A stretch of DNA of 64,000 bases from NCBI RefSeq assembly GCF_000238295.3, contig NZ_AHCD03000027.1, positions 433,409-497,408 of the forward strand, in the 5' to 3' direction. How positions within the stretch are numbered: position 1 is the first letter of the stretch; every line of letters starts with the position of its first letter. This document shows positions 16,160 through 25,664 of this stretch, one piece after another. The stretch is from Pseudoalteromonas rubra. GTDB lineage: Bacteria; Pseudomonadota; Gammaproteobacteria; Enterobacterales; Alteromonadaceae. The notes under the pieces are model-generated. The model ran no database searches. It had not been told where the DNA came from and worked only from the letters and a program-made list of their open reading frames with translations. Made by a program: the position numbers and the translations under genes.

Positions 16160-17896
16160 ATTTACACGCTCAGACCTTATCAAGAAGAAGCGGTCGCTAA
16201 TACCATCGCACATTTTAAAAAGTCCGATGACAGCGCAGTTATTGTGTTGCCAACCGGGGCTGGTAAAAGCCTGGTCATCGCCCAGTTAGCACGACTTGCG
16301 AAACACAAAATTCTGGTGATGACACATGTAAAAGAACTGGTTGAGCAAAACGCCCAGAAATATCAAAGTTATGGTTTAAACGCGAGTATTTACTCGGCGG
16401 GGTTAAAACAAAAAGAGACGCTTCATCAGGTAACGTTTGCCAGTGTTCAGTCACTGGCGAGGAATTTAGAAGCGATAGACACCTTTTATTCTTTGCTGAT
16501 TATTGATGAGTGCCATCGTGTCAGCGGTGAAGAAGACAGCCAGTATATGGCGGTCATTGACCGCCTGCGACAATTTAACCCTGCTCTAAAGCTTTTAGGG
16601 CTGACTGCAACGCCTTATCGGTTAGGCAGTGGCTGGGTGTATCGAAATCACTATCATGGCTTTGTTCGTGGCAGTGAAAATAGCCCTTTCAGCCGTTGTA
16701 TTTATGAACTACCACTGCGTTATATGATCAAGCATGGTTATCTCACTCCGCCTAATAAACTCGATCCGGCAGTAGAAAATTACGATTTCTCCGCGCTGAA
16801 TAGCAACGCCTTTGGTCGTTACAGTGAAGCGGATATGAATCAGCTGTTGCAGAGTAATACCCGTGCTACCAAGAGTATTATTAACCACGTTGTGTCACTC
16901 AGCAAAGAGCGTCATGGCGTGATGATATTTGCTGCGACCGTATTACATGCCAAAGAGATCATTGGTTATTTACCAACAGATCAAACAGCCTTAGTGATTG
17001 GCGATACGGATAATCGTGAGCGGGATAACATCATTGCCGCATTTAAACGTCGAGAAATAAAATATTTGGTGAATGTATCGGTATTAACTACGGGGTTTGA
17101 TGCTCCTCATGTCGACGTTATTGCGATCTTAAGGCCCACCGAGTCGGTTAGTTTATATCAGCAAATTGTGGGCAGAGGTCTGCGTCTCAGTGAAGGTAAA
17201 AAAGATTGTCTGGTAATCGATTATGCAGCCAATGAATTTGACTTATTCCACCCGGAAGTGGGTAGTAAAAAGCCTAACTCAGACAATGAACCCGTTCAGG
17301 TACTGTGCCCTGGCTGTGGTTTTGGCAATATTTTCTGGGGCAAATATGATGAGCAGGGGCGGGTTATTGAGCATTTTGGCAGGCGTTGTCAGGGGTTGTT
17401 ACAGGATGACGACGGCAATGAGCAACAATGTGACTATCGTTTTAAGTTTAAAGAGTGCGACAGTTGTGGGGCCGAGAACGACATTGCGGCCCGTCAGTGT
17501 CATAGTTGTGGAGTGATGCTGGCAGATCCCGACGATAAGCTGCGGGCGGCACTCAATTTAAAAAATGCCATGGTGATACGCTGTAGCGGGTTAAGTGGTG
17601 AAGTGGTTAAGGCGCAAGTGCTGAAAATCACCTATTTTGATGAAGATGGCGCAAGTGTCAGCGAAGTGTTTGACTTTGCGAACCCCAAAAGTCGGCACTA
17701 TTTTGTTCGCCAGTTTGAAAAACACTGCCGGACTGGCGTTAATGTGAAGGCATGGACGGAGGCGGCACAGGTGGATGCCACTGTGTTATCGGCGCCAGAT
17801 TTTGTGATTGCCCGACAACATAAAAAGTATGGCTGGCAGGTGGCAGAGAAGATTTTTGATTATCAGGGCAGTTATCGCACCGCGGATAAAAGCTAA
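16160..17896 (+). CDS. radD: DNA repair helicase RadD (YejH)
   Basis: This superfamily 2 helicase aligns along its whole length with E. coli RadD, which acts in recombinational repair with SSB and RecA. It has Walker A LPTGAGKS, a DECH box (IIDECHR), motif III GLTATPYR, motif VI QQIVGRGLRL, and cysteine pairs of a zinc region (CPGCGFGN, CDSCGAEN, CHSCG). Homologous N-termini begin M-(I/Y)-(F/Y)TLRPYQ. Here the matching codon is ATT at 16160, with AGGTG 5 bases upstream, giving 578 residues. The only standard in-frame start is GTG 16073, which lacks a ribosome site and would add 29 unconserved residues. I therefore favour a non-canonical AUU start. Confidence 0.85.
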   Translation: MYTLRPYQEEAVANTIAHFKKSDDSAVIVLPTGAGKSLVIAQLARLAKHKILVMTHVKELVEQNAQKYQSYGLNASIYSAGLKQKETLHQVTFASVQSLARNLEAIDTFYSLLIIDECHRVSGEEDSQYMAVIDRLRQFNPALKLLGLTATPYRLGSGWVYRNHYHGFVRGSENSPFSRCIYELPLRYMIKHGYLTPPNKLDPAVENYDFSALNSNAFGRYSEADMNQLLQSNTRATKSIINHVVSLSKERHGVMIFAATVLHAKEIIGYLPTDQTALVIGDTDNRERDNIIAAFKRREIKYLVNVSVLTTGFDAPHVDVIAILRPTESVSLYQQIVGRGLRLSEGKKDCLVIDYAANEFDLFHPEVGSKKPNSDNEPVQVLCPGCGFGNIFWGKYDEQGRVIEHFGRRCQGLLQDDDGNEQQCDYRFKFKECDSCGAENDIAARQCHSCGVMLADPDDKLRAALNLKNAMVIRCSGLSGEVVKAQVLKITYFDEDGASVSEVFDFANPKSRHYFVRQFEKHCRTGVNVKAWTEAAQVDATVLSAPDFVIARQHKKYGWQVAEKIFDYQGSYRTADKS

Positions 17897-17935
17897 GCTG
17901 AACTTGCTGTTATCCGCGACGAAAACACGCGAGCA

Positions 17936-18262
17936 TTACTCGGCGAGGATCCCCCAGCCATCACCGTAGCCTTCGTGGCTGTTAGCGATAGACTCCAGGT
18001 ATTGTTCTGTCTGAGTTAAAAGCTGGTGATCTGGCACCATAGTCACAGAAGTTATTACTTCCCATACGCCAGTATCCGGACAGGTATCCAGCTTAGTGTT
18101 TGGTGCTAACTCATCTGCAGATATGGCACTCATAAAGCGTTCTGCGTCGGCTTTTTGTTCAAACAAGATAAAAAAATCGATGCTGTGCATCTGCGTGAGA
18201 TCTACACCGGCTGCAGCAATTTCAGACAGAAGCTGGCCGTTGTCATCATCAGGGAATTGCAT
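17936..18262 (-). CDS. RraB-like ribonuclease E regulator family protein
   Basis: This 108-residue acidic protein ends in the DGWG motif of the RraB family, whose E. coli member binds and inhibits RNase E. The sequence between (MHSIDFFILFEQKADAERF, then TSVTMVPDHQLLTQTEQYL) fits the fold, with a helix pair and a strand. The start at 18262 is preferred because upstream in-frame residues are hydrophobic, unconserved and overlap the tamA promoter region. It is shorter than E. coli RraB (about 138) and lacks the acidic C-terminal tail. It is convergent with radD and divergent from tamA. Confidence 0.7.
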   Translation of the reverse strand: MQFPDDDNGQLLSEIAAAGVDLTQMHSIDFFILFEQKADAERFMSAISADELAPNTKLDTCPDTGVWEVITSVTMVPDHQLLTQTEQYLESIANSHEGYGDGWGILAE

Positions 18263-18444
18263 AATCGTACTCAAGTTAATATAGCTGGCGATATTGTCCG
18301 CTATCCAACACAAAATAAAAAGCACTGACCGCAAAAATTTGCGTGCAAGCGCATAAAAATAACACAGTGTTGGGCTTAACCACGCCATGTCAGCGTCAAC
18401 TTGCTGTGGTATCATAATGCCACTGTGATTTATAGGGTTATTTA

Positions 18445-20181
18445 GTGCGTTTATCTGCGTTTAGTACCATTCTTGTTGTGCTACTGTTTTCATTTCATTG
18501 CTTGGCTAAAGCGTCATCTGGTATCTCAGAGTTTACCATTTACAGTGTCCCCGACAGCGCTGAATTAACGGATGAAGCTCGGGATAACGTCATGCGATTT
18601 ATGGCCTCCTACGTGGGTAAGCCATTTACGCCGCGCAGAACTAAGCTCATCAGTAAAGATGTTACTAAGGCATTGCAGGCACTTGGATATTATCGCCATA
18701 CGCTCTCTGTAGCATTTGACCCCCAGACTCGCGGTGTCGCATTACATCTGGATCCCGGGACCCCAGTGTCCTGGCACAGCGTTGAGATCTCCTTACAGGG
18801 GATTACAGATGAAACACTGCGCAGCCGTTTAATCGCGGGCGCTATCCAGGCTGGCGAGCAAGTCAGACATGATCAGTATGAAGCCACCAAAGCGCAAATT
18901 GAAAGTCTGCTACTGGAGCTGGGTTATTTTGATTTTCAGTGGCAGAAAAAGCAGATCACTGTAGAGCGTGAATTACAGCAGGTTTCTGCTACCTTAGTCC
19001 TTTTAGCTGGCCCCCGCTATCGCTTTGGTAAGCTGCATTTGTCTTCTGATTCAAAAGCAATAGACTTTGCCAGAGCACTGAGCCCGTTTCAGTCTGGTCA
19101 GTTGTATGCCGCGGATAAATTGTCAGAGTACAACCTGACATTGAATGAGACACCGTATTTTCAAAGTGTTCGTGTTTACCCGTTACTGAAAGCCAGACAA
19201 GGCGGTGAGGTCCCTGTTCGTGTTGAGTTGGTCGACAAACCGGCCAATAGCTATGAAGTTGGTGGTGGATATAGCACTGAGTTGGGGGCAAAAGCGCGCT
19301 TTAAGTGGAGTAAGCCCTGGATCACTGACGGGGGACACTCCATGACCTCGGATCTTAATGTTTCACAGCGCCAGCAGGATATCAGTGCGGCTTACACCAT
19401 TCCAATGAGTGACCCTAATAGCGACGTATTTCGCATTCTTGGTGGCTATCAGTTGCAGGATGATCTGACCGAAGGGGTGGATACCAAAACCTGGAATATT
19501 CAGATTCAGCGTCAATGGCTGACATCCGGTAACTGGGTGCGTACCGCTTTTTTGAAACGTGAACATGAAACCAGTGAACAAGATGGTGAGGTACTTAAGA
19601 CTGAAATGCTGATCCCAGGGGTTAGCTATGCGAAAAAGCAAACGCTGGGGGGGATGCTGCCTTACTGGGGGAATGAGCGACTGATCTCGGTCGAACTGGC
19701 CAGTGACTCCGTGATCTCTTCAACATCTTTACTCAAAGTGCGATGGAAAAATGCCTGGTTGCGTAACCTGGAGCAGCGACACTTTTTTCTGACGCGTCTG
19801 GAAGCCGGTGCAATTGTGACTGAGGACATTGCGGCCGTGCCCTTTAATATGCGCTTTTTCGCAGGCGGCGATCAGAGCGTACGAGGGTTTGCTTATCAGT
19901 CTGTGGCCCCGCGCGATGAGGACGGCAAGTTGCTCGGCGGTAAATACCTGGCGACTGCCAGCGCTGAGTACAATTATCAGTTTTTGCCTAACTGGCGTGT
20001 TGCCTTGTTTGTTGATAGTGGTACCGCGACGGATGATTTTAAAGAGAAATGGGCATTGGGGGCAGGATTCGGGCTGCGTTATCTGACACCGGTTGGGCCA
20101 ATTCGGCTAGACCACGCATGGGGACTGAGTAAAGACAGCAAAAGTACCCGTTTAAGTATTGTGATTGGACCGGAGATGTAA
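18445..20181 (+). CDS. tamA: translocation and assembly module outer-membrane protein TamA
   Basis: This 578-residue Omp85-family protein has a signal peptide (about 1-24), three POTRA domains (about 27-265) and a C-terminal 16-strand barrel that carries the VRGF-type loop motif (GGDQSVRGFAYQSV) and ends in a terminal beta strand (RLSIVIGPEM). TamA works with the inner-membrane-anchored TamB to deliver outer-membrane proteins and phospholipids. The length equals E. coli TamA. The start is GTG with a weak AGGG upstream. It overlaps tamB by one base (TAATG). Confidence 0.94.
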   Translation: MRLSAFSTILVVLLFSFHCLAKASSGISEFTIYSVPDSAELTDEARDNVMRFMASYVGKPFTPRRTKLISKDVTKALQALGYYRHTLSVAFDPQTRGVALHLDPGTPVSWHSVEISLQGITDETLRSRLIAGAIQAGEQVRHDQYEATKAQIESLLLELGYFDFQWQKKQITVERELQQVSATLVLLAGPRYRFGKLHLSSDSKAIDFARALSPFQSGQLYAADKLSEYNLTLNETPYFQSVRVYPLLKARQGGEVPVRVELVDKPANSYEVGGGYSTELGAKARFKWSKPWITDGGHSMTSDLNVSQRQQDISAAYTIPMSDPNSDVFRILGGYQLQDDLTEGVDTKTWNIQIQRQWLTSGNWVRTAFLKREHETSEQDGEVLKTEMLIPGVSYAKKQTLGGMLPYWGNERLISVELASDSVISSTSLLKVRWKNAWLRNLEQRHFFLTRLEAGAIVTEDIAAVPFNMRFFAGGDQSVRGFAYQSVAPRDEDGKLLGGKYLATASAEYNYQFLPNWRVALFVDSGTATDDFKEKWALGAGFGLRYLTPVGPIRLDHAWGLSKDSKSTRLSIVIGPEM

Positions 20182-23100
20182 TGGGAATGAAAACCTGGCT
20201 GCGCCGTATTAGCTATGCTGTCATTGGTGTGTGTGTGACGGTCTTTTGCCTGCTATTTACCTTACCCGGTCATAAGTTTGTTGTCTGGGTGGCCAACCAC
20301 AGTGTCTCTGGTTTGCAGGTAAGCTCGCCGCAGGCACGTTTGTTGTCTAATGCCGTACTGGATATCCGGTTTGAAAACGAACAGCTTGTTTTTGATGCAC
20401 GTCAGTTAAGCCTGTCACTTGAATGGTTTAGCTGTGCAACCCTGTGCCTTTCTGGCAGTGCCGATCAGGTGACCTTACATCTGACTGAGCAAAGAAGCGC
20501 ACAACCTGACGCAACAGGGACAGAACCTGCGCCTGAGCCGGGTTCTGTGACTGTGCCGTTCTCCGTTGCCATTGAGCAACTGACGCTGGGTGTTGCAGAT
20601 ATCAAAGCAGCCGGATATCAGATAGATCTTCAGGAGCTGATGCTGACTGCACGCATTGATGAGCAGGATATGCAGATTGGTCAGTTTGCACTGGGCAGCA
20701 TACAAATCAAACAATCTGAAGCACCAGCACCTGCTGCGCCTTTCGTTATGCCGACACAGATACCAGCATTATCCTTGCCTGCTTTACGCCTTCCTATGGC
20801 CGTTGATCTTGAACAACTGACTGTAGGCGAGCTTGTTTATCAACCCTACGAGGGCGATATTCAGATATTGAATCAGCTAACATTGAGTGCAGGTGCTCAG
20901 CAGTCCGAGTTGTCGATACGGCGCTTGTCGATGGCTTATCTTGCTCATCAGCTGGCAGTCACAGCACAGGCTGACCTGAGCAGCTGGGCTGTGTCGGGTA
21001 CGCTTGACTATCAGCATCCGGATTATCAGAGTTCGCTCACATTGAATGGCGACCTGCAGCAACTTGAATTGGCTGCGGATATCACTGGTATGGCGCAAGG
21101 CGAGGTCGCCTTAAGTGTGAATGTGGCAGTCCCAAACTGGCCATTTTCATTGGATATTCGGGCCGGGCAATTTGCGCTCGATGCGGATAACACCCTGCAG
21201 CAGCTAGCGTTCAGCGCCTCGGGTACCGCGGATGACTATCAGTTCACCGCGCATGCCGATGTGGCGCTCAGCAAGCAGCTGGCCTTGCTGGATAATCAGC
21301 TCAAGGTGCAACTGGCTGCCAACGGAGGTCTTAACGCATTGGCGTTGCAAAAGGCTGAACTGGCTTTAGGAGACGCTCATACACAACTCAGTGCGCAGGT
21401 GAGCTGGAAAGATGGACTTCGTAGTCGGTTGCAGGGGGAACTACACAGGTTGCCTTTGGGCGCCTGGCTTGAACTCGATGAGACGCAGCTGTCGGGCGCT
21501 TATCAGCTTGAGTTTACTCAGCAGGGTGAACGCTGGCAGGCACAGATAAATGAGCTCACACTCTCGGGGCAGTTGGCTGCATTGCCACTGAAGCTGGTAG
21601 CCCGAGGCAAAGTGAATAGTGACTTACATGGCGAGATCCAGGCTGCTCAGCTCAGTTACGGGCAAAGTCAGATTATGGTATCAGGCAAAGCCGATAAACA
21701 ACTGGACTTGCAAGGTGAGCTGGCCCTGGCACATGAACGAAATTCGCTTTTGCCTGCGGATGTACACCTGTCTGGGGTGTTTACCGCGAGCGGACCGGTT
21801 GATATGCCCGCACTCTCGTTCAACAGCCAGCTCGACAAACTGATCTATGAGGACACATCGCTTGAAGGCGGGACGCTGGCTCTGACACTGGATATGGCCA
21901 GAAACTGGCTGACGGATTTACGTGTCTCTTTGCCTGCTGTGACGCTGGGGGAGCTACCCGAAACGGCACTCAGTATGACGGCGCAAGGTGATCAAAGCCA
22001 GCATCAGCTGAGGGTACAGATTGAGAATAACGACGGCAGCGCTGAGCTGGCATTAAGTGGACAATATGCTCAGCAAGCCTGGGCAGGTCAACTGGATACG
22101 GGCCTGTTGCGCATAAACAGCAGCGAGCTGGTACTGCTGTCATCGGCACCAATTGTGGCTAAAGCCGGGCAAGTTGAGGTAGGGCGTCAATGCTGGACAC
22201 TGGCACCCGGACAGCTGTGTTTCTCGGCGCAGCAGGGGGCTCAGGGCCAGGCCAGCGTAGAGTTGCAGCAACTACACCTTGCGCATTTTAATCCGTTACT
22301 CAGTAACGCAGCGCAACTAAAAGGCCTATTGTCGGGTCATGCCAGGGCAAACTGGTCACAAGGTCAGTTACAGGCGTTGGACGGGCAGCTGGATATGTCT
22401 GATGCTCAGGTTGTTTTACATGGCGCTGTCGCTGAGCAGCTCAACGACAGTGAAGACAGCGTAGCACCGACCTTACCTCTTGAAATAGAGCGCTTTGCAC
22501 TGACACTCAACAGTGATGCACAACAAGCCAAAACGGCCTGGCAACTGGCGCTCAAAAAGTTAGGTCATTTCAATGGCGAACTGGAGATGCCATTACAGAC
22601 AGAGACACACTCCATGCGCGGTTTTGTCAACATCGCAGGCATAGAGCTTGATAAGTTCAAACCTTTACTCCGCCGTCTGTTGTGGCCCGACCTGGAACTG
22701 GCTGGCACTATCGCCGGTCAGATAGGGATTGATGGTGCACTGTCTCAGCCGCAGCTAAATGGGCAGCTTAGAGCCTCGGATATTCAACTAAAAGCCAGTG
22801 AAATTCCTGTGGCCATCAGCGACTTGGACCTTGATATGCAACTGAATGGCCAGCAGGCTTTGCTCCATGGTGAGCTGCACACCTTGCCCAGAGGCCAGCT
22901 TACATTCACCGGTGAGGTCGATTGGCAAGCCGCTATGGCGGCGAAATTGCAGCTCCATGGTGAGCGCTTGACGCTGATGCCTCAGCCAGGTATCGAACTG
23001 GATATTTCGCCTGATCTATCACTGAGCTACAACGGTCAGTATGCTGAGCTATTGGGATCGGTCAGTGTCCCTTATGGACGCATAGAGGTAGAAGAACTGC

Positions 23101-23903
23101 CGGAAGGGGTTGTCACTGTGAGTGACGATCAGGTCATCATTGATGGCACTGAGCCCGGTGCCAGTGAGGCTGCTCAGATACTGGATTATCGTCTCGACCT
23201 GGATGTTAGTTTGCTTGATGATGTCAGAGTCAAGGCGATGGGGCTGGATGCGTATCTGGCAGGTGAGCTATCGCTGGAAAAACAACTCGCTTCAGCCATG
23301 CTGGCCAGCGGCGAGATTAATCTGCGAGAAGGACAATATAAGGCCTTTGGTCAGGATTTGAGCATAGAGACGGGTCAGCTGGGCTTTAATGGCCCATTGG
23401 ATAAGCCCTATATCAATGTGCGTGCGATCCGCAACCCAGATACCACAGCCAATGGCGTGGTTGCTGGTGTTGAAGTGAAAGGCAGTATTCGCAGTCCGGA
23501 GCTGGTTATTTACTCTGAGCCCGCGATGGATCAGGCACAGGCGCTGGCTTATTTGCTCAATGGGCAGCCATTGGGGGAGGGTGACAGCAATAACAATACC
23601 ATGCTGGCACAATTTTTATTGTCGCAGAGTATCGATCGCAGTAAGGGTTATTTCGCCAAAGCGGGAGAGACGATAGGGATTAAGGACGTGAACCTGACCG
23701 CCAAAGGTAGCGGGGACGATACCCAAGTTGAAGTATCTGGCTATCTGACGCCCAGTGTACAGGTCAGTTACCGGGTCGGGGTGTTTGCATCGCTCAGCGA
23801 AGTGGCAGTGCGGTATCGTATTTTTTCAAAGTTTTATATTGAAGCCACCAGCGGTTTATATAAGAGTATTGATCTGTTGTATAAGTTTGACTGGGACGAA
23901 TGA
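20181..23903 (+). CDS. tamB: translocation and assembly module protein TamB
   Basis: This 1240-residue AsmA-like/DUF490 protein has one N-terminal membrane anchor (about residues 9-28), a very long beta-helical periplasmic region, and a C-terminal DUF490 domain ending FYIEATSGLYKSIDLLYKFDWDE. The length is close to the E. coli protein (1259). It forms a bridge from the inner membrane to TamA. The start codon overlaps the tamA stop, so translation is coupled. Its stop overlaps the next gene by 4 bases. Confidence 0.94.
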   Translation: MGMKTWLRRISYAVIGVCVTVFCLLFTLPGHKFVVWVANHSVSGLQVSSPQARLLSNAVLDIRFENEQLVFDARQLSLSLEWFSCATLCLSGSADQVTLHLTEQRSAQPDATGTEPAPEPGSVTVPFSVAIEQLTLGVADIKAAGYQIDLQELMLTARIDEQDMQIGQFALGSIQIKQSEAPAPAAPFVMPTQIPALSLPALRLPMAVDLEQLTVGELVYQPYEGDIQILNQLTLSAGAQQSELSIRRLSMAYLAHQLAVTAQADLSSWAVSGTLDYQHPDYQSSLTLNGDLQQLELAADITGMAQGEVALSVNVAVPNWPFSLDIRAGQFALDADNTLQQLAFSASGTADDYQFTAHADVALSKQLALLDNQLKVQLAANGGLNALALQKAELALGDAHTQLSAQVSWKDGLRSRLQGELHRLPLGAWLELDETQLSGAYQLEFTQQGERWQAQINELTLSGQLAALPLKLVARGKVNSDLHGEIQAAQLSYGQSQIMVSGKADKQLDLQGELALAHERNSLLPADVHLSGVFTASGPVDMPALSFNSQLDKLIYEDTSLEGGTLALTLDMARNWLTDLRVSLPAVTLGELPETALSMTAQGDQSQHQLRVQIENNDGSAELALSGQYAQQAWAGQLDTGLLRINSSELVLLSSAPIVAKAGQVEVGRQCWTLAPGQLCFSAQQGAQGQASVELQQLHLAHFNPLLSNAAQLKGLLSGHARANWSQGQLQALDGQLDMSDAQVVLHGAVAEQLNDSEDSVAPTLPLEIERFALTLNSDAQQAKTAWQLALKKLGHFNGELEMPLQTETHSMRGFVNIAGIELDKFKPLLRRLLWPDLELAGTIAGQIGIDGALSQPQLNGQLRASDIQLKASEIPVAISDLDLDMQLNGQQALLHGELHTLPRGQLTFTGEVDWQAAMAAKLQLHGERLTLMPQPGIELDISPDLSLSYNGQYAELLGSVSVPYGRIEVEELPEGVVTVSDDQVIIDGTEPGASEAAQILDYRLDLDVSLLDDVRVKAMGLDAYLAGELSLEKQLASAMLASGEINLREGQYKAFGQDLSIETGQLGFNGPLDKPYINVRAIRNPDTTANGVVAGVEVKGSIRSPELVIYSEPAMDQAQALAYLLNGQPLGEGDSNNNTMLAQFLLSQSIDRSKGYFAKAGETIGIKDVNLTAKGSGDDTQVEVSGYLTPSVQVSYRVGVFASLSEVAVRYRIFSKFYIEATSGLYKSIDLLYKFDWDE

Positions 23904-24841
23904 TGCGCCGTTTTTTGTTGCTACTGATGCTCTGTATCTCCGGCTCTGCCTCGGCCTCTCGTGCTATTGGGCCGCTTGAGATCCGTGTCACTGCGGGCGC
24001 CAACCCTTATGTGACTGAGTTACTGGCACTGGCACTGTCTTATCAACCCAGACCTGTGACATTTAAGCCAATTGTCGGGATCCCGACACAGAGTCGGGCA
24101 TTGCGTTTGCTCGGCAAACCATCGGGCATTGATGTGTTTTGGTCTGTGACCAGTAAGGCGCGTGAGCAGCAGGCCCTGGCTGTGCGTATCCCCTTGGTTA
24201 AAGGTTTGCTGGGCTATCGTGTGTTGTTCATTGCTGCCAGCCGGGCGGCGGACTTTGTGGATATTAAGCATTGGGGGCAGTTGCAGCCTTTGCTGTTTGG
24301 GCTGCGTCATGACTGGCCTGACAGAGCGGTGTTCGAACGCAACGGGTTACAGGTAGTGGCTTTCCACGATACCGAAAAGGCCATGACTATGCTCAGCAAC
24401 CAACGTCTGGATGTCGTGCCGTTAGATATTCTGGCTGCCAATGACTTTCCTTCACGCACTGATATTATGGTGCAACCCAGTCTATTAATTAGTTATCCAT
24501 CAGCAGTTTATCTGTTTGTCGATAAAGCCAATATCCAGCTCCGTGATTTGCTGCAAGCAGGCCTTGAGCAAGCGATTGCGGATGGTTGTTTTGAGCAGCT
24601 ATTTCGTCGCCATTTCGCGGAACAGCTAACACAACTCGATTTGGCTGGGCGCACCCACCTGCGCTTGCCGAATCCAACCTTGTCTGCCGAGACGCCTTTG
24701 TCACGCAGCGAATTGTGGTATCAACCAGGAACATACAATGACAATAATAATACGCAAAATAACATCAAGGATGAGCACAGCAGCCCTGTTACTCCTCGCA
24801 CTCACTGCCTGTCAGGCAACCGACAAACTAGCACAAACTGA
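23900..24841 (+). CDS. periplasmic solute-binding-like protein (family 3 fold)
   Basis: This 313-residue protein has a signal peptide (MMRRFLLLLMLCISGSASAS) and a bilobed binding-protein-like sequence, including VFWSVTSKAREQ, KGLLGYRVLFIA and a LFRRHF terminus at about 235. Ligand and partner are unknown; no transporter genes adjoin it. It overlaps tamB by 4 bases. The final 35 residues (from about 279, YNDNNNTQNN...) are low complexity and are translated out of frame across the lipoprotein signal region of the next gene, a 104-base overlap, so the natural stop may have been lost. Confidence 0.7.
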   Translation: MMRRFLLLLMLCISGSASASRAIGPLEIRVTAGANPYVTELLALALSYQPRPVTFKPIVGIPTQSRALRLLGKPSGIDVFWSVTSKAREQQALAVRIPLVKGLLGYRVLFIAASRAADFVDIKHWGQLQPLLFGLRHDWPDRAVFERNGLQVVAFHDTEKAMTMLSNQRLDVVPLDILAANDFPSRTDIMVQPSLLISYPSAVYLFVDKANIQLRDLLQAGLEQAIADGCFEQLFRRHFAEQLTQLDLAGRTHLRLPNPTLSAETPLSRSELWYQPGTYNDNNNTQNNIKDEHSSPVTPRTHCLSGNRQTSTN

Positions 24842-25664
24842 TAGTGTTGATGTACCTCAGGCGACACCAGCCCCTGCTGAGATCATCGCACAGGCAGGCG
24901 ATGCGGATTGGCGGTCAGTACCATTGGAGCACATCCTCAAGATCACTTTGCCAACCGGACCCGTTTATGTCGAACTGAACCCGCAGCTGGCGCCCGGCCA
25001 TGTGGAAAATATTAAGGCGCTGGCGCGAGAGGACTTTTACCGTGACCTGACTATATATCGCTTTGTTGAAGGTTTTGTTGCACAGGGCGGCGATCAGAGT
25101 GACGAGAAACGCCCGCTCAAGGGGTCAAAAAGTATTCCCGCTGAGCTTTTCCTGGCAACCGCTGAGCCTCAGGAGATCACACCCTTAAACCTGCTCGATG
25201 GTTATGCACCACGGACCGGGTTTTTAAACGGGTTTGCTGTTGCACAGAACGACAAGGGGACACGTACCTGGCAGACGCATTGCCCGGGCACCTTTGCGAT
25301 GGCGCGGCAAAATAGTGCTGATAGCGGGGGCAGTGAGTTCTATTTCACATTAACAGCACAGCGGTATCTGGATTTAAATACCACGGTTTTTGGCCGAGTG
25401 TTAGCTGGTATGGAACATGTGCAACGATTGCACAGACAACCTGAAGAAAATCAGCCTTTTAACCCGATCCTTGGCGTTGAGGTATTGGCGGATATTCAGC
25501 GTACCGACAAGCAACGCTTTCGGGTGTTTAATACCCAGAGTGACGCATTTAGGGCTTTGATAGCAGCGCGCAAAAATCGTCCTGAAGCCTGGTTTTTACA
25601 CCAGGCCAATCACACCGATGTTTGTGCTGTCAGCGTGCCGATTGAGGCGTTTACTGACGATTGA
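24738..25664 (+). CDS. cyclophilin-type peptidyl-prolyl isomerase lipoprotein
   Basis: This 308-residue protein has a lipobox LALTAC (Cys25) after an N-terminal hydrophobic segment. Its cyclophilin-like domain spans about 60-240: YRFVEGFVAQGGDQ, GTFAMARQNSADSGGSEFY and TVFGRVLAGMEHV correspond to the family's conserved blocks, with insertions. It should act as a prolyl isomerase at the outer or inner membrane, fitting its position behind tamAB, an outer-membrane assembly operon. ATG 24738 has AGGA 7 bases upstream. Its 3' end overlaps the convergent queF by 14 bases. Confidence 0.85.
   Translation: MTIIIRKITSRMSTAALLLLALTACQATDKLAQTDSVDVPQATPAPAEIIAQAGDADWRSVPLEHILKITLPTGPVYVELNPQLAPGHVENIKALAREDFYRDLTIYRFVEGFVAQGGDQSDEKRPLKGSKSIPAELFLATAEPQEITPLNLLDGYAPRTGFLNGFAVAQNDKGTRTWQTHCPGTFAMARQNSADSGGSEFYFTLTAQRYLDLNTTVFGRVLAGMEHVQRLHRQPEENQPFNPILGVEVLADIQRTDKQRFRVFNTQSDAFRALIAARKNRPEAWFLHQANHTDVCAVSVPIEAFTDD

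Noticed and set aside
18263..18415. N-terminal extension of the RraB-like protein.
   Set aside because: The added residues are hydrophobic and unconserved, and they occupy the divergent tamA upstream region.
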